A stretch of 64,000 bases of DNA from Ephydatia muelleri (taxonomy: Eukaryota > Porifera > Demospongiae > Spongillida > Spongillidae). Positions 31,926-46,800 of this stretch are shown piece by piece. Position 1 is the stretch's first letter. Each line of letters begins with the position of its first letter. Below the pieces are notes generated by a model. The model was not told the origin of the DNA, searched no databases, and worked only from the letters and a program-made list of their open reading frames with translations. A program made the translations under genes and the position numbers. The stretch spans positions 9,342,909-9,406,908 of the forward strand of contig JABACO010000003.1 of the NCBI GenBank assembly GCA_013339895.1, written 5' to 3'.

Positions 31926-34046
31926 TCTAAATCAGCTCGCGAAGTGGGTTCTATATTTAGTAGTTGCAGTATTCATCTTGAGCCACACCAACTACAGAAG
32001 CTAGCATTCCCAAAAGTGTATTTTGGCAAGCAACAAAGAAGCTTTAATGCTCCCTGGTTCGCAAAATGGAAATGGCTTGAATGGGATAATATTAAAAAGT
32101 ATGCGTTCTACCATCCATGCAGAATGGCAAGTATCTTAGGTTTCCTCACCTTTTCACTTAAGGCTGAAGATACGGGGGATTTAAAAACTGGAAAAATGCT
32201 ATGGATTTATTAAAAAGCACAAAGTGTCACATACTCACAGAGAAGCTGTGATGAAATGGATGCATTATGCTAAGAGTCAGCCTGTTGCAGCACAGCTTGC
32301 TAAACTACTTCAAGATGAGCAGTTGAAGTCAAAAGCATGTTTATTTTAAACTGTGTCCAGCTTGCATTTCCTAGCTTGTCAAGGCATACCTATAAGAGGG
32401 CATGAAGATAAAGAAGGAAACTTTATGCAACTGCTGCAGCTACGTAGTAGTGATTTTCATTATCTAAAGTTATGGCTGGCCCAGAACATCCATTGGACAT
32501 CTCATGATATGCAAAATGAGATATTAGAAATGATGGTTCAAAAGGTGTTGAACAAGATATTGGATTTAGTAAAACTGAATTGATATTATTAAATATTAGT
32601 TGATGAATCAGCTGATGTGTCATACAAGGAGCAAGTTAGCATATGCCTTTGCCATGTGTCCAATGAATTTATCATATATGAATAATTTGTAGGAACTTAT
32701 GAAACTTCAAATACAACTGCAGAAACACTGACAGTGATTATCAAAGATGCTCCATGTAGATTTGGATCAGATATACAGGATTGTAGAGGACAGGGTTATG
32801 ATGGAGCATCAAATATGAGTGGTCAAATTTCAGGTGTTCAGGCAAGAGTATCCTAAAGCAATATATATCCATTGTTTTTGTCATTCTCTTAATCTAGCAG
32901 TTCAAGACAGTTGTATGAAGCTTTCTTTTGTGAGAGATGCACTAAGTACAATACAGGAATTATCTTACCTCATTAAGTACTCCGGGAAGAGAAAGGCACT
33001 TCTGGAGAAATTAAGAATTGATCTACATGTATCATGTGACGATGGACCAACTTTGAGACCACTCTGTATGACCAGATGGACTTTTAAGGCTAAATCATTT
33101 TTATCAGTGCTTAGCATTTATGAAGCTCTTATGCAAACAATGGTTGAAATTGTTCAAGATAAGAACTCTAACTTTGATGTCACAGCCAAGGCAGGAGGCA
33201 TTCATAGAAGTATGGAATCATTTGATTTGCTGTTTGGGTTTATGTTGAAGGAAATAGTTTTTTTCATTGACTGATAACCTAAGCTGCACCCTTCAGTCCA
33301 AAAGCATAACAGCATGTGCTGTTAAAAACGCTTGTGACATTACTTGTAAACAACTGATGCGAAAAAGAAGTGATGCAGAATTTGACAATTTTTGGCAAGA
33401 GACCGTAAGTAAATGTACCAAAGCTGCAACTGTCACAACCACAGCTTTCCAGAGCATGCCGACCTCCTAAAAGGTACGACTCTGGTGATGAAACAGCAAC
33501 ATTCAGGTCCCTAAAAGAATTTTACAAAGTGATTTACTATGAATTGATCGACAATAGTACTGGTGAAACCAGTAAATGGTTTGACCAAACAAACTTTACT
33601 CTGTATTTGAGGTCCGAACAACTCTTAATGCATACTCTCGCCCTGGGTGCATCCTGAATGAAAACTTGGACGATGTCCAATTACATTTTGGCAATTAATT
33701 TGAATACCCAAAGCTCAGCAATCAGTTATCAATGCTAGAGGACATACAAATGGCAGTTCTTAAACTAAACGGTGCGGCAAAACTATTTTCAGAAGTCCTG
33801 AAATTGCTACAAGTGCTATACGTAATACCTGCAACTACAGCAACCGCTGAGCGCTCTTTCCCAGCACTTCGTTGGCTCAAAACATACCTACAGAATTCAA
33901 TGTCTGCAGAGTGGTTAAATTATTTATCTATTTTGCACGTCCACAAAACGTTAACAGATGAGCTCGACCTCAACAGCATTGCTGCAGAGTTCGCTTGCAG
34001 TGGCGGAACAAGTTTGGCTGCATTAAAATATAACTGCATGGCTTAG
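31926..34046 (+). pseudogene. Broken hAT transposase (ZMYM-like/TTF type)
   Basis: 31944-32190 resembles a TTF-type zinc-finger entry domain (FNAPWFAKWKWLEWD, then YAFYHPCRM with the second Cys pair damaged). The RNase-H-fold core has LVDESADVSYKEQVS near 32597, with the first Asp, and GYDGASNMSGQ near 32800, with the second Asp. 32819-33274 is open and reads YIHCFCHSLNLAVQDS. The C-terminal dimerisation region at 33732-34046 contains VIPATTATAERSFPALRWLK and EWLNYLSILHVHK. Stops and shifts separate all parts. Terminal repeats were not identified. hAT enzymes excise elements by hairpin cleavage; this copy is dead. Confidence 0.8.
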
Positions 34047-35089
34047 TTGAACTGTCATAATTATAAACTGTTGAAAGCTATAATACTTCATCTTGTATTT
34101 GTTACAATATATTATTTTAACATCTGCATTCAGTTTGCGGCTGACGGCATGCAGCAATTTAATAGTGTACAGCATATGCATGTATCACCGACACGAAGTT
34201 TAATTTAGCTTGAATTAATATAAGGAGAAATAAAATTAGCCTTTATATAAAGGTCACAGCATATTATGTGGCCGTTTTATACAGGTTCTGAGTTGCACAG
34301 CCACATGTCTAAAAAAGCCATTTATTCTTGGTCGAAGTTGATAGCTTTAGACAGGTTCCATGCACGGTACAATAACAGCCATAGACCATGATGACTAAAT
34401 GGATCTAGAGTGTGAATAGCACCATAATGTGTCTCTCTCTTTACACAAACCAACATTTTTAAACACTTGAGTCCCAATGAGCAAAATTGCATATAACTTA
34501 GCTTTTATGATGGTTGGGCTAACTCCATTACTATGATTTGATTTTGCATATGCATTATAATAATTGCATGGAACTTACAATTATTGTCCTCTTTTTCTTA
34601 GATACAATGTATTTCTTCCTCTTGTCTGTTCAAAGTAAAAAAAAAAGGTAAATGAGTGTGGGCACTTTTTAATTCAAAGGATAACAAGAAATTATAATAT
34701 CTCGGCGTGAAGAGTTATACTTTGCTAACTGTTAATGCTATTGTAATAGGATTGTGAAATAGCTGCAGCTTGCGTGCTCAGCAAACGAAAATACAACATT
34801 ATGAAATGTTGACTACAATTCAGGAAAACACACATGTATAGTGCAACTCTAGTCAACACCTCAAGTGTTAAGTGATCATATGATGGACCCTAGTCTAGAA
34901 TGCTCTACTATATAAATATATGTGTGTGTTTCAGTAGTACATGTGTTCATTATTACACAGCCAAATTTGCAGTGTGTACAATGGACATGTATGTTAAGCA
35001 CATCATATTGTATGGTATACGATAATCATATTTATAGCATAACTGATATTTTAGCATATATGGGCCATAATGTTATTACAGTTCGGTAC
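34047..35089. other. No gene recognised
   Basis: AT-rich sequence with poly-A and poly-T runs; no supported coding segment. Confidence 0.45.
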
Positions 35090-35254
35090 CAGGGGCGGAT
35101 CCAGGATTTCGGGAAGGGTGTGTGTCTAAAAATCATATTCACAATGGGGGAGGGTACATCACCTCAAAGCACTATGGTTAAAGACAGATTAAACGGTTTG
35201 GCATTCATGCTGATACATAGAGATGTAGAGCTGAATCCCAGATGCTGTGAATGA
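35090..35254 (+). pseudogene. hAT tail fragment, plus strand
   Basis: It begins near a caggggcggatccagg word, the type of terminal sequence often seen in hAT elements, and then reads STMVKDRLNGLAFMLIHRDV, the last part of a hAT dimerisation domain, to a stop at 35254. Confidence 0.6.
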
Positions 35255-35395
35255 AGAGTTTTCTCATCGTTATCCACGCAGGCTTTTATTAATTAACTCT
35301 TTTTCAGAATAGTGCGCCCAAAGGTTATATTTGATGGCGTCAATATTAAGTCATTTTAGAACAGTATCACTGTCAAAAGTACATTCATTTTCATG

Positions 35396-35640
35396 CTACA
35401 TGTAAATAAATGGAAAAGAACCAGACCCCTTATGGGAGGGGCATGCCCTCCCGTTTTCAGGAGTTTTAAGCATGCTAATTGTCCTTTCACACTCACAACT
35501 AGTTACTGGCAGAGTAGCCGATATGACAAGGATGACATAAATGTTTGGAAAGTAATCCTTGTCAACAAAAATTAGAGCCTTTGTAGATGTATCAAGCTGT
35601 TTTGCTTTGATAGTTTCACTTTTCAATTTCATTCGCCATA
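35396..35640 (-). pseudogene. hAT dimerisation fragment, minus strand
   Basis: The minus-strand frame reads YFPNIYVILVISATLPVTSC followed by ECERTISMLK, the hAT dimerisation core that should lie directly upstream of the piece at 35090-35254. That piece is in the opposite orientation, so the element was inverted internally. Confidence 0.7.
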
Positions 35641-37003
<1,363 letters not shown>

Positions 37004-37084
37004 ATATATACACACATACACACACATAGCAATACACATACTGCGGCCGGATTGAAGCTGGGTAGTATACATGCGCGTAATTGT

Positions 37085-37560
37085 GGGTATGCTTTTTGTG
37101 CCGGTTATGGTTAAGAGTGTTCTACATGTAGTGATGTGTATGCTTAGGGTTAGGGTTAGGGTTAGGCGTTGTCATCTCAAACAGCCCCCCTTCTCCTCTC
37201 CTCTCCTACTGTTGGAAAATTGGTGGAATGCTAAACATCCAGGTACATGTAGACTTCCAGATTAGATTAGCACTGATCAAGGGTCAGATTAGATTAGCAC
37301 TGGTCAAGGGTCAGATTGGTGGTTTTAGTACTATGTAAACTTTACCACAGGTGCAGACCTTATGATTTATGATATAACTCTCTTTCTCTCTGGCATATCT
37401 GTATTCCAAAGGCAAGAAGCACAACTTTATAATTATAAAAAAAAAACATATAGCTTGAGAGCCTGAAAAATGCTGGAAAAGGGTTCATTTGCTTCTTGTG
37501 GATAATTTGTGTGTTGAGAAGCTAATCCAGCTGGTTGCACTGTTCCCTCCGTTTATGCAT
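37085..37560 (+). repeat. Diverged tandem duplicate, first copy
   Basis: It starts gggtatgctttttgtg and later carries ggtgcagacctta and a cctg-aaa segment. The same landmarks recur in the same order at 38010-38320. No function is recognised. Confidence 0.55.
37144..37166 (+). repeat. Interstitial TTAGGG repeats
   Basis: Nearly four tandem copies of the animal telomere hexamer. Too short to be a telomere. Confidence 0.9.
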
Positions 37561-38009
37561 AAAGTTAAACTGGTGTTCAAAATATGTATATGAAGTGTGT
37601 ATGTACATCGCCAAGAATGTCATGAAGGAGCAACTGTCTCGCCTTGTTTATTTGCTGCTGTGTTCAGGTGGAGTTGTTATCCAGCCACAACTGTAAGGTC
37701 TGCACTTGTGATAAGTTTACACAATGCCACCCGACATTCTTTTAGGTTGCCTCAGTAGACCAAGTTGGTCATGTTTCTAAAAAAACCACCCAACTCTGAG
37801 TAGACGGGCCAAGAGCGCACGAGGGAAGGGCATCTTCAATTGACGGTCTGACGGCAGAGAGTACTGTCTGAAGCTTTATAGTACTTAATTTCTGGTTTAG
37901 TTTTGTAATTGCTTGAATAATAATATTATTATTGTGAGTAATGTTAAAACAATAAGAAGAAAATATTGGCATAGTCATGACTAATTATCTCTGATAAAGA
38001 TAGTTTAAT

Positions 38010-38320
38010 TGGGTATGCTTTTTGTGCTAGTCATGTTTTAAGAGTGTGCTAGATAGGGGATGTTCACAAGTGATGTGCATTTGTGTTTGTCTGTTGGAGG
38101 TTTGTGGTTCGAGGAGAGAGGCTATTGAGAAGCATCAGACTAATCGGGAGAAGCTGTTTGGAACCGACGATACTCCAGATTACATCAACAGTGGTCAGGG
38201 TGGTTTTAGTGACTTTACCATGGGTGCAGACCTTACAATTTCTGTTAGACAACGATATACTCCCATGCATACATTTGAAGCTAAACTTTTTGCTTGAGTG
38301 CCTGGAAACTGTAATATGGT
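38010..38320 (+). repeat. Diverged tandem duplicate, second copy
   Basis: It matches 37085-37560 at gggtatgctttttgtgc, ggtcagggtggttttagt and ggtgcagaccttacaatt. A frame open over 38046-38297 includes INSGQGGFSDFTMGADLTI but matches no known domain. Confidence 0.5.
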
Positions 38321-38983
38321 TGTGTAGTATTCATGTACGGCCGCTACCACAGCGCGCCGCGTCAAACCAGTAAAACCAGTTGTTTGTGCTATCTTATATG
38401 TGGTGTGTTCTTGCTTGTCAGTCAGTTATCGACCACGTGTTTAGTTGTAGCTGTGTGTCCCCTAGTTGTCGTCTGTTGTAGCGCAGGCGGATCAATCCCC
38501 ATTTACGGCCCCCTAGATTCCGTAACTATGCAAATTAATTAGCATCCAATTAACAACTCGTTAACATATACGTTTCGCGGGACACTCAAAACATGCCGAT
38601 CTCTCAATTCTAGTCAATGTAAGCTATAAAACCTATGCAAAAATCAGACACACTTACACGCTAGTCTGGCGTAGCACAGGCTGCACAGCCATGTACGCTT
38701 ATTTGCGGAGGGTATGCTATTAGGTCTTTTTTTGCGGAAACTACATGTATTTAAATGATCAGGGTGCTTAGGTAGCTATGATGATTAATTTGAAGGGCTT
38801 CTCAGAATATATACAAACACATAATTTTCATCTTTATTATAGTACAAGTATGCAGTATGAGTAATCTCACAATGAATGGCTTTGTACAGCTAAAGGCTGT
38901 TGTACTATTCACGTGCACGATGAATAAAGCAAACTGGTGCATTTATGATAGTGTATTGAGATATTAGTTTTACAACGACTTAC
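38321..38983. other. No gene recognised
   Basis: No exon with suitable phase was found here to continue the receptor-like gene beyond its transmembrane exon. Confidence 0.4.
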
Positions 38984-39058
38984 TATGACACCATTTTGCG
39001 CCTCCAATGGCAAAAAGAAGAGGAACACCAATAAGAAGTAGAAATAGAAATAGAAGAT
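38984..39058 (-). CDS. Transmembrane exon
   Basis: The 75-nt exon has a tttcag acceptor and a perfect gtaagt donor. In phase 1 it encodes a helix starting LLFLFLLLIGVPLLFAIGGA, followed by KWCH. The hydrophobic length of about 20 residues and the basic residue after it fit a single-pass segment with the cytoplasm on its C-terminal side. Confidence 0.72.
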
Positions 39059-40817
39059 CTGAAATTGAGCAAACTGTTATACCAATTATCAGATGAATGC
39101 AGATATGCTAGATAAACATTTGCATTAATACATGTGTTTCAGGTTTCAGTACAATTATGATGTATTTATCGAGGCAACGGAAGGAATGTGGATTATCAAT
39201 GCACATTATAAACTTATGAGATGATTGATATCTTGTTACATGCATATTGCTATTGAAAAAGGTGTGCTTTCTATTTGAAAGTCTCCCCTACTGTGAGGCA
39301 AATACAATTTATATCTGTAAAATGCCTAGGAAAAAACATTAGCCTTCTGCCTCACATAAAGGCATATATTACTTCGCACAGGGTGCAATTTTGGGACAGC
39401 TGATCACACAACTATGAATTCGGACTGTACAGGTACATGTACATGGCTCTTAAAAACATATTAATGTAGGGTTCTGAACTAGTAAATGCTTAGAGCTCAG
39501 TTGATTCATGAAACTTCTACTAAAGAAATCAAATTTCATTTTAGAGGCACTGCTTAGTGCCATAACAATAAGAAAAGAGTGGATCTAATCAATGCATGAG
39601 TTTTACAGAACTGACAGCAAAATATAAATGCCTATATACATGTGCAATTACAATACAGATGATTAGCTAATTTACATGGCAACTAATGTAATTATAAATA
39701 ATCAGCAACTCTGTTTCATCACATATCTCATTTAAATTTGTCTACAAACCTTTAATGCAAAGGTTTACAAAGGTTTCTGGCCCTGATGTAACAATATGCC
39801 ATTATGCCATTATAATCTCTACAGATTATTATATGTATTTCCTTCTGGAAATGATTACACCACTTATAATTGTATACTATTGCAGAAGAATGCTTCTTCC
39901 AGATAGAATTCTTGAATAAATAGCTATTCAAGAATATAGATTCCTCCTTTACTGGAAGGTCTATAAAATCACACAAAAAATAGGCGAAGAGATTTCTAAA
40001 CCAATTTAGCTTCCTACCCTTCAAAGCATTCTTCTTGTTATAGGCTTAGATCTACATATGTGAAACATCTCCCTAACCATTAACTGGGCTGCAGAGTGTT
40101 GAAATATTATAATCCCTTTTGTATATAGTGATCCAAAATAAAAACACTTGGTCTGGATGATATAATACTGTCCACAAAAAAGTGCACAATTTAGCGTCTA
40201 TGCATATATTGTATAATTGTATAAGCAGTACAATGCCATACCGTCTGATGTAGTCTGCATCTTAATTGTTGGTGCAGTTGAAGCCACTATTTATTTTGAG
40301 AAAAGAATAAAGCATATGATTATATTTATTTATTTATTTTAATGAAATCTTGAATACCTTTATTTGTAAGTACTGTGACTCCAGTGTACACACAATCACG
40401 ATAAGACCCATTACTCAAAACTGCATATGCCATTATTGTATAGACTCCAGGTCCAGATATTAAATTGTTTAGACAAGACAAACTAGATGAATTGTTCTGG
40501 TATCTCTTAGATGCTGTGCAGAATGTTTCATTTAAAAATACCAAACATCCAACGGACTGTGCGCAAGAGATGAAGTTGCAATCAGCTTGCCAAGAACCAG
40601 GTAATGAGGTCGTGTTAATGGTAACATTAATAATCTCGCATGTACCTGGATAAAAATAAACAGATGCAGTAAAGATATATTTAATTTCACACAAGAAAAC
40701 ATCTTTAAGGAATGAATTAGACTGCCCGGTTATAACGGAGTTACAATACATGCATGCATGCATGCCTGTATGCATGTATGTAATGTATGCATTTATGAAT
40801 GCATGCATGTATGTATG

Positions 40818-40851
<34 letters not shown>

Positions 40852-43800
40852 TGTATGTATGTATGTATGAATGCATGCATGCATGCATACATACATACAT
40901 ACAATGTATGTATGCATGCATGCATGCATGCATGCATGCATGTATGTATGTATGCATGTATGTATGTACGTACGTACGTACGTACGTATGTATGTATGTA
41001 TGTATGTATGTATGTATGTATGTATGTATGTATGCATGCATGCATGCATGCATGCATGCATGTATGTATGTATGTATGTATGTATGTATGTATGTATGTA
41101 TGTATGTATGTATGTATGTATGTACGCAATTAGTTTTCACGCTGCATTCATAGGATGTGTTTTAGTAGCTATAGCATACAGTACTTGCACTCAGTAAACA
41201 ACGAATGTAAAAAACAAGTCACATCGATAGGGTAACAGCCACAAAAGAGAAGAAAGACATGTTGATAGCTAAATGACTACAAATACGTCCTAAGCTATGA
41301 TAAGGCGGTAATGATTTGGAGCAAATTAACAATTCACAGTCTAATTTCCACCTCAATTCCTATAGATGGTTTTGATCATGTGACAGGCCAATCACATTTT
41401 GTGTGGAAGGTAGGGAAAAACATGCATATTATTTTTGAGAATAGTGGCTATCTTTTCCCATCAATAAGTTAATGATCAATTAAGAAACTGTTCTAAACAA
41501 ACTCTTCTGTGTTGATCAGTGCTTTGGACCAACAATAGCTGACAATGAAGTTTGATGAGCTCCAGTGGACACAGAAGTCCGTATACTAAAAAACTCTAGT
41601 GGTGTACATTAAGTCTTTGGAGTCCTAAAATAATTTATGCAGTCTTGTACATGCAGATAAGCAGCTTCTGACAAGCCTAACTATGGTTCATAGATTGCAC
41701 ATTAGTCTTGCAATAGTGAGTATGTCACATTAATATGTGACACATAATTAATACTTTTAATGACAGCTACTATATTGTTACGACACACCATGCTGCTAAT
41801 GTCAATTCCTTTGTAACCAACCACCCATGACATTATGGAATGGTATTTCATACAATGCAAGGTCATCAGTAATGTACATGCAGTACCATTGTCTGAATTG
41901 TTGTATTAGCCAATAAAAAATCTATATATGCTTACCATTCTTTACTTCATGCTTTGTGGGCTTTGAGGAACTATTAGTAACTTTCATAAAACTCTCCCAC
42001 TTGTGCTCCAGCATCAACAAGGGCTGGGAAATTTGTTTGATCCATCAGTTTGCATGGAAGCAGCTATTACCAGAACAAAACTTTTCTGTGCTCTTGCCAC
42101 TAATGATGTGACATTCAAAACATTTCAATCTTACTAGCCATGTTAAAAAACATCAGGGTGGTGTATTTTCCATATCGATAACGTTGAAAGATGAGACACA
42201 AATGTTACTAACCATGTAAGAAATTAAAAGAACTAAGTATTGATGATGCCTATGATATCCAGCTTCCTATCAATGGGAATGATCATTTCTCTTTGAGATC
42301 AGTAGGAAATGATAAAATTTTATCCCAATTGTACTCAATCGGACCCTGGCTGTGCAGCAACCCAATGGCATTCTCAGAACTTTATAAGTCTAAACTAATA
42401 GCATGCAAGTGACTTTCATGAGCTTTGCGCTGATGTATGCAAACCATCTATAATACCCACTGATATTATTAACACCGGTTCCGTGTAATCGAAGGTTTTT
42501 TAGGGTATTTTTGTCGAACTCACATTTTGGAAAATTATAGTCGGACGAATTGTAACTCTCACAAACGTATATACGTAGTAACCCAACCTTTTACACGACG
42601 TTTTATATCATCCCTAGCTTCGTAAGTCGTGCCGCTTCTTTGCACCATTCGTCGGAAGTGAAATGGTTAGACCCTTCCCGAAAATAAGTACACTTTTTTA
42701 CTGGGTCATATTAAGAGGTTCTTACCTCAACAAGATACGTAGCGTTCCACGATTTAGGACTCTTTACTTGTACGAAAGTGTTGGAACCAAAGAAGCTATA
42801 GCCTCGACCCCAGACCAAAATATTTACGTAAATGTCAGTTACACATGTGCGTTTGCCATTACCACATACATACAACCAAGTGCCTCCTACCTACATTATT
42901 AGATGAGCAGAACAATGAAGCTAAAATCATTGTTGCTCAGTTGTAGTAGTGTGCATGTGATTGGAGACACGCCTAAAGAGTTCAGGTTTGTTCCCTGACT
43001 TAGCAATTTTGTGGTGACTGAGATAGACCTCCAGTTCAGGTTTCTTCCATTTGGATAGGTTCTTCTCAAAATCTAGCTCCTCATAGGTTACTCTGGCCTT
43101 CTTCTGCCTTGAGGTCGGTGCACCATCTTCTTGCAGCCTTCCACGCTTATAACCAACAGCTCTTGGAGCTTCGGTCTTGGTGCCAATGGTCTGGTACACT
43201 GCTCGTATCTTCACTGCAAGAGGAAGCTCACTCAGCCTAATAGCTTTCTGCAGCTGCAGCTCGTCCAGCCTGGAAAACACACCATCAACAGAGATCTTCA
43301 CCTTACCCAGGTCATTAGACTCCCCAGCTTTCCAGCACTGATGAATAATGGTCATTACCTTTGAAGTCAATTCTGGATGCATGCATTTTCTGGTGTGGGC
43401 CCAACCGGCATAAAGTTAGGCTTGAACGTGGCATAATTTATTGCAGTGTCGAACTTATTCGAGGCCCGATCAATGGCACCTTCTACAGTAAAGTCCATCC
43501 TGGAAAGATGCTCATTGTCATGCTTCATTGCATTGCTGAGCACATCTTTAGGTGTAAACACTCCACCACACATGTGATTCATAAGCAGCTTCTGCAATTT
43601 GAAGTGGTAGAGACATTCAGCACACTGTGGGTATACTGCCTGTATCCCTTTCAATGCCTTCTCATCATCCCTTCGCTTCTGCAGACGCTGTATCTCACGA
43701 TGACTCATGCCCTATGTCTCCTGGCGTATCGACTCCTACCCTTCCTTGCTTGCACACAAATGCCTTCAGTGTCACTGTTCAATAAAACAGTAACACCAGT

Positions 43801-46800
43801 GAAGTTGATGCCGTCTGAACCCATAGGGGTATTCAGTGAACAGGCAGGGCATGAAGGAATCGGAACTGTGACTGATTGGCACTTTCTGACCAAGACTGCG
43901 GAAGAACTGGACCTCCTGCTTACCGTCAGTAGTAATGTAATTAGCTGCATAGAATCCAGATATGCCGGGTACTGCTGGTATCACAGCTGTACAATATGGA
44001 GCACGAAAATCTGGCTTCACGAGTAGCACAGTTGTGTTGCTTAAAGAGTTGGTCATTAAAGCTACAGCAAGCTGCTTTGGGGTGGAAACCTTCCTACCAC
44101 CATCTCCCTGCACCAGGTAGGTATCAACTTGTGTTTGCTGGTGTGAAAAGTGCGTGTCACATACATCTTTGCCGCTCTGGGCCTCATTATGTTAATAGGC
44201 CAATAGCTTGAGCCCTGCAGCTGAGCAAACATATGGCAGGAGCAGCTTAGTCTGCTTGCCAGCCAGGTTTTTGGCATTGTCGCTCTGGACTATTATTTTG
44301 GTAACATAAGGAAACCGCTGCCTCAAGGCATGAAGTGATGCTTCCAAACATGAAAGAACAACTTTCCCATCAGCCCTCTGCTCACCCTGAACAATGCAAT
44401 CAATGAAATGAAGGGCAGGTGCACCATCCACTTCCTCATCCTGTACATCCTTATCCTGTACATCCTTATCCTGTACATCCTCATCCTGTACATCCTCATC
44501 CTGTACATCCTCATCCTGTACCTCCTCATCCTGTACATCTTCATCCTGTACCTCCTCATCCTGTACATCCACATCCTGTACCTCCTCATCCTGTACCTCC
44601 TCATCCTGTACATCCTCATCCACATCCTGTACATCCTCATCCTGTACATCCTCATCCTCTTTCTCTTGCACATCCACATCTTCATCCTGCCCATAATTTA
44701 TATTATCATTCACATCACAAACACTCTTTGTCATCTCTGCTTCTTGCTGTAAACGTACCATATCAGCAGTGAAATCCATTTCCACATAGAGTTTGTCAGG
44801 AGACTCACAGTTGCTGGCATGTTGTGAGTATGGCTTGATGTACACACCCGCTCCAAACCATAGCATACCTTTTTTCCCATAGTAATATGAGTCACCACCC
44901 TCCCAGAAGCCCTTGGCCAGGAACTTCTGCATGTTGTCAAAGACAACATATGCTGTGCTGGAGTCCATTTCAGCGATGGCCTGCTTCATCTTGTGGGACT
45001 GTTGGGCAGCCAGCATCACATGGGCCATGTACCTAAAAGTGCGATGCTCACACTGGTAGATTGACAACAGCATATCAGCTATCTCTGCAAGCCTTGTGGG
45101 GTCCTGATCCAGCTTGGCTATAGCCACATGCCTCAACCTGTCGTAGAACAAGAATGTTCCCCTGCAAGCACTGCAGTCCATGTGACCTGCAAGCTTGGGG
45201 TTCATATTTGGTCTCCTGTCAGGCACCAAGTCTAGTGCATATGCTGGTGAGTGAGTAGATGCACAATTATTCTCACCCTGCTCTGTCACAGATCCCCTAA
45301 TATTTGCACAGATATTGAGCTGATTTCGCACCTGATTTATAAAGGATTCCTGTGTAGCTGGCTCATTGAACAAATCTGGTTGTGAAAGAAGCTCCCTCAG
45401 CTTTTTATATTCAGTAAACTGATGTGCTTCATGCTCTTGGGGCTTATGGCTTTGCACTACAGTGACCTCGGATGCCTTCACTCCACTCCTCACATGTACT
45501 GCAAAGCCGTAGCTAAGAAATGTAAACACGCCAGAACGGAGGCCTAGCAGCTCAACCTGCAGGGTGTGGTCAACATCAGATAGGGGAGCTAGAACATCAA
45601 TGACCTTGTCGATAATGGTAAAATTGTCAGTATGAAAATGGACTTTTAGGTAGTCCACCCCTGCCCGTGGCTCTTGCAGCTTTCCACCACCAGTGATGTT
45701 GTTCGCAATGATGTAAAATAGAGTCTTTCCAATAGGTAGCATACCTGGCATCACAGCCCTCTGTCTATCAAGATACTCCCTGTACATGGTTGCAATGTCA
45801 TGTTTTAAAACTACGGATCTCATTGCAAACATGTTTGCTAGGCCTTTCCACCTAAGATCTCTGTTTGGAAAGCATTTTGTAGCTTCCCATGCAAGGCGGC
45901 TGATGTTATCATCACCATAAATGAATTTCGTTGCAAGGTTGACCATAGCACTGTTGACATGAGAACGGGAGTGCCTGTATTCTTGAAGTGCAACACCTTC
46001 TGTTAGATATAGCTTGTCTATCTTGGCTTTGAAATGTAAAGACCCTGCATATTTTTTGCTTAGAGTGAGCAAAGATGCAATATATGCCTGGGGCACATCA
46101 GCCAGAGGGACAAGAAGTGTTCTTGCATCAAGGGAGGTGTAAGGCTTTTTGCACTTCAGCACATCTCTGATGGTGATAGGTATGGTATCAAGCACTTTTG
46201 TAGGGATGCAGGCAGAAGGGACAGACGAGAGATGTACTTCACTGCCCTCCTTAGCCAGGGTGAGCTCTTCCATTGGGGCTAGAAGCGATTTAATGCTGAA
46301 TGCATTCTTGAAATTGCTATCGTCTATCGGTTTCATATGTGGCAGCAGCATGCGTGCCCAGGCCTTGATGCCTTTACGAAATACATTATCAATTCGTTGT
46401 ATGGTAGCAGCATCAAGCTCATTTTCATACTGTACATGACGGCGGACTTCAATATGAGGAAGCCTTCGCACGCTGCTTCTTCACAATCCATTAGCTCCAA
46501 CTCCTTCAAAATCTGTGCTTGCGATGTAGATACACTGTACATGTTCCAAGCGATCATCTGATACATGTATAGAAGGCGTCATATCAACGGCAGAACTTGC
46601 AGACGCAAATGTATCGTGATGGATCCGAGCTTGGCGGCGTTCTGGGTTAGACCGAGCCAAGGTTTCAGAATCTGACGAAACACTATCCTTTCTCGGTCGA
46701 CCGCGCGAACGGGATTGGCACAAGCAGCATTTCGTACAGTTGGTTCCTGCAGTGCATTTGTCGCAAACAGGCTTCCAATGCTTAGAAGAACACGGGAGAG

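Noticed and set aside
37144-37166. Telomere end
   Set aside because: Only about four hexamers, with unique sequence on both sides.
40741-41197. Several overlapping ORFs of Tyr-Ile-His and Met-Tyr-Val repeats
   Set aside because: They translate a tetranucleotide array. Only the 40358-40645 part is a real exon.
44408-44772. Plus-strand ORFs rich in His-Pro-Val or Ile-Leu-Tyr
   Set aside because: They are shadows of the 15-bp acidic repeat coded on the minus strand.
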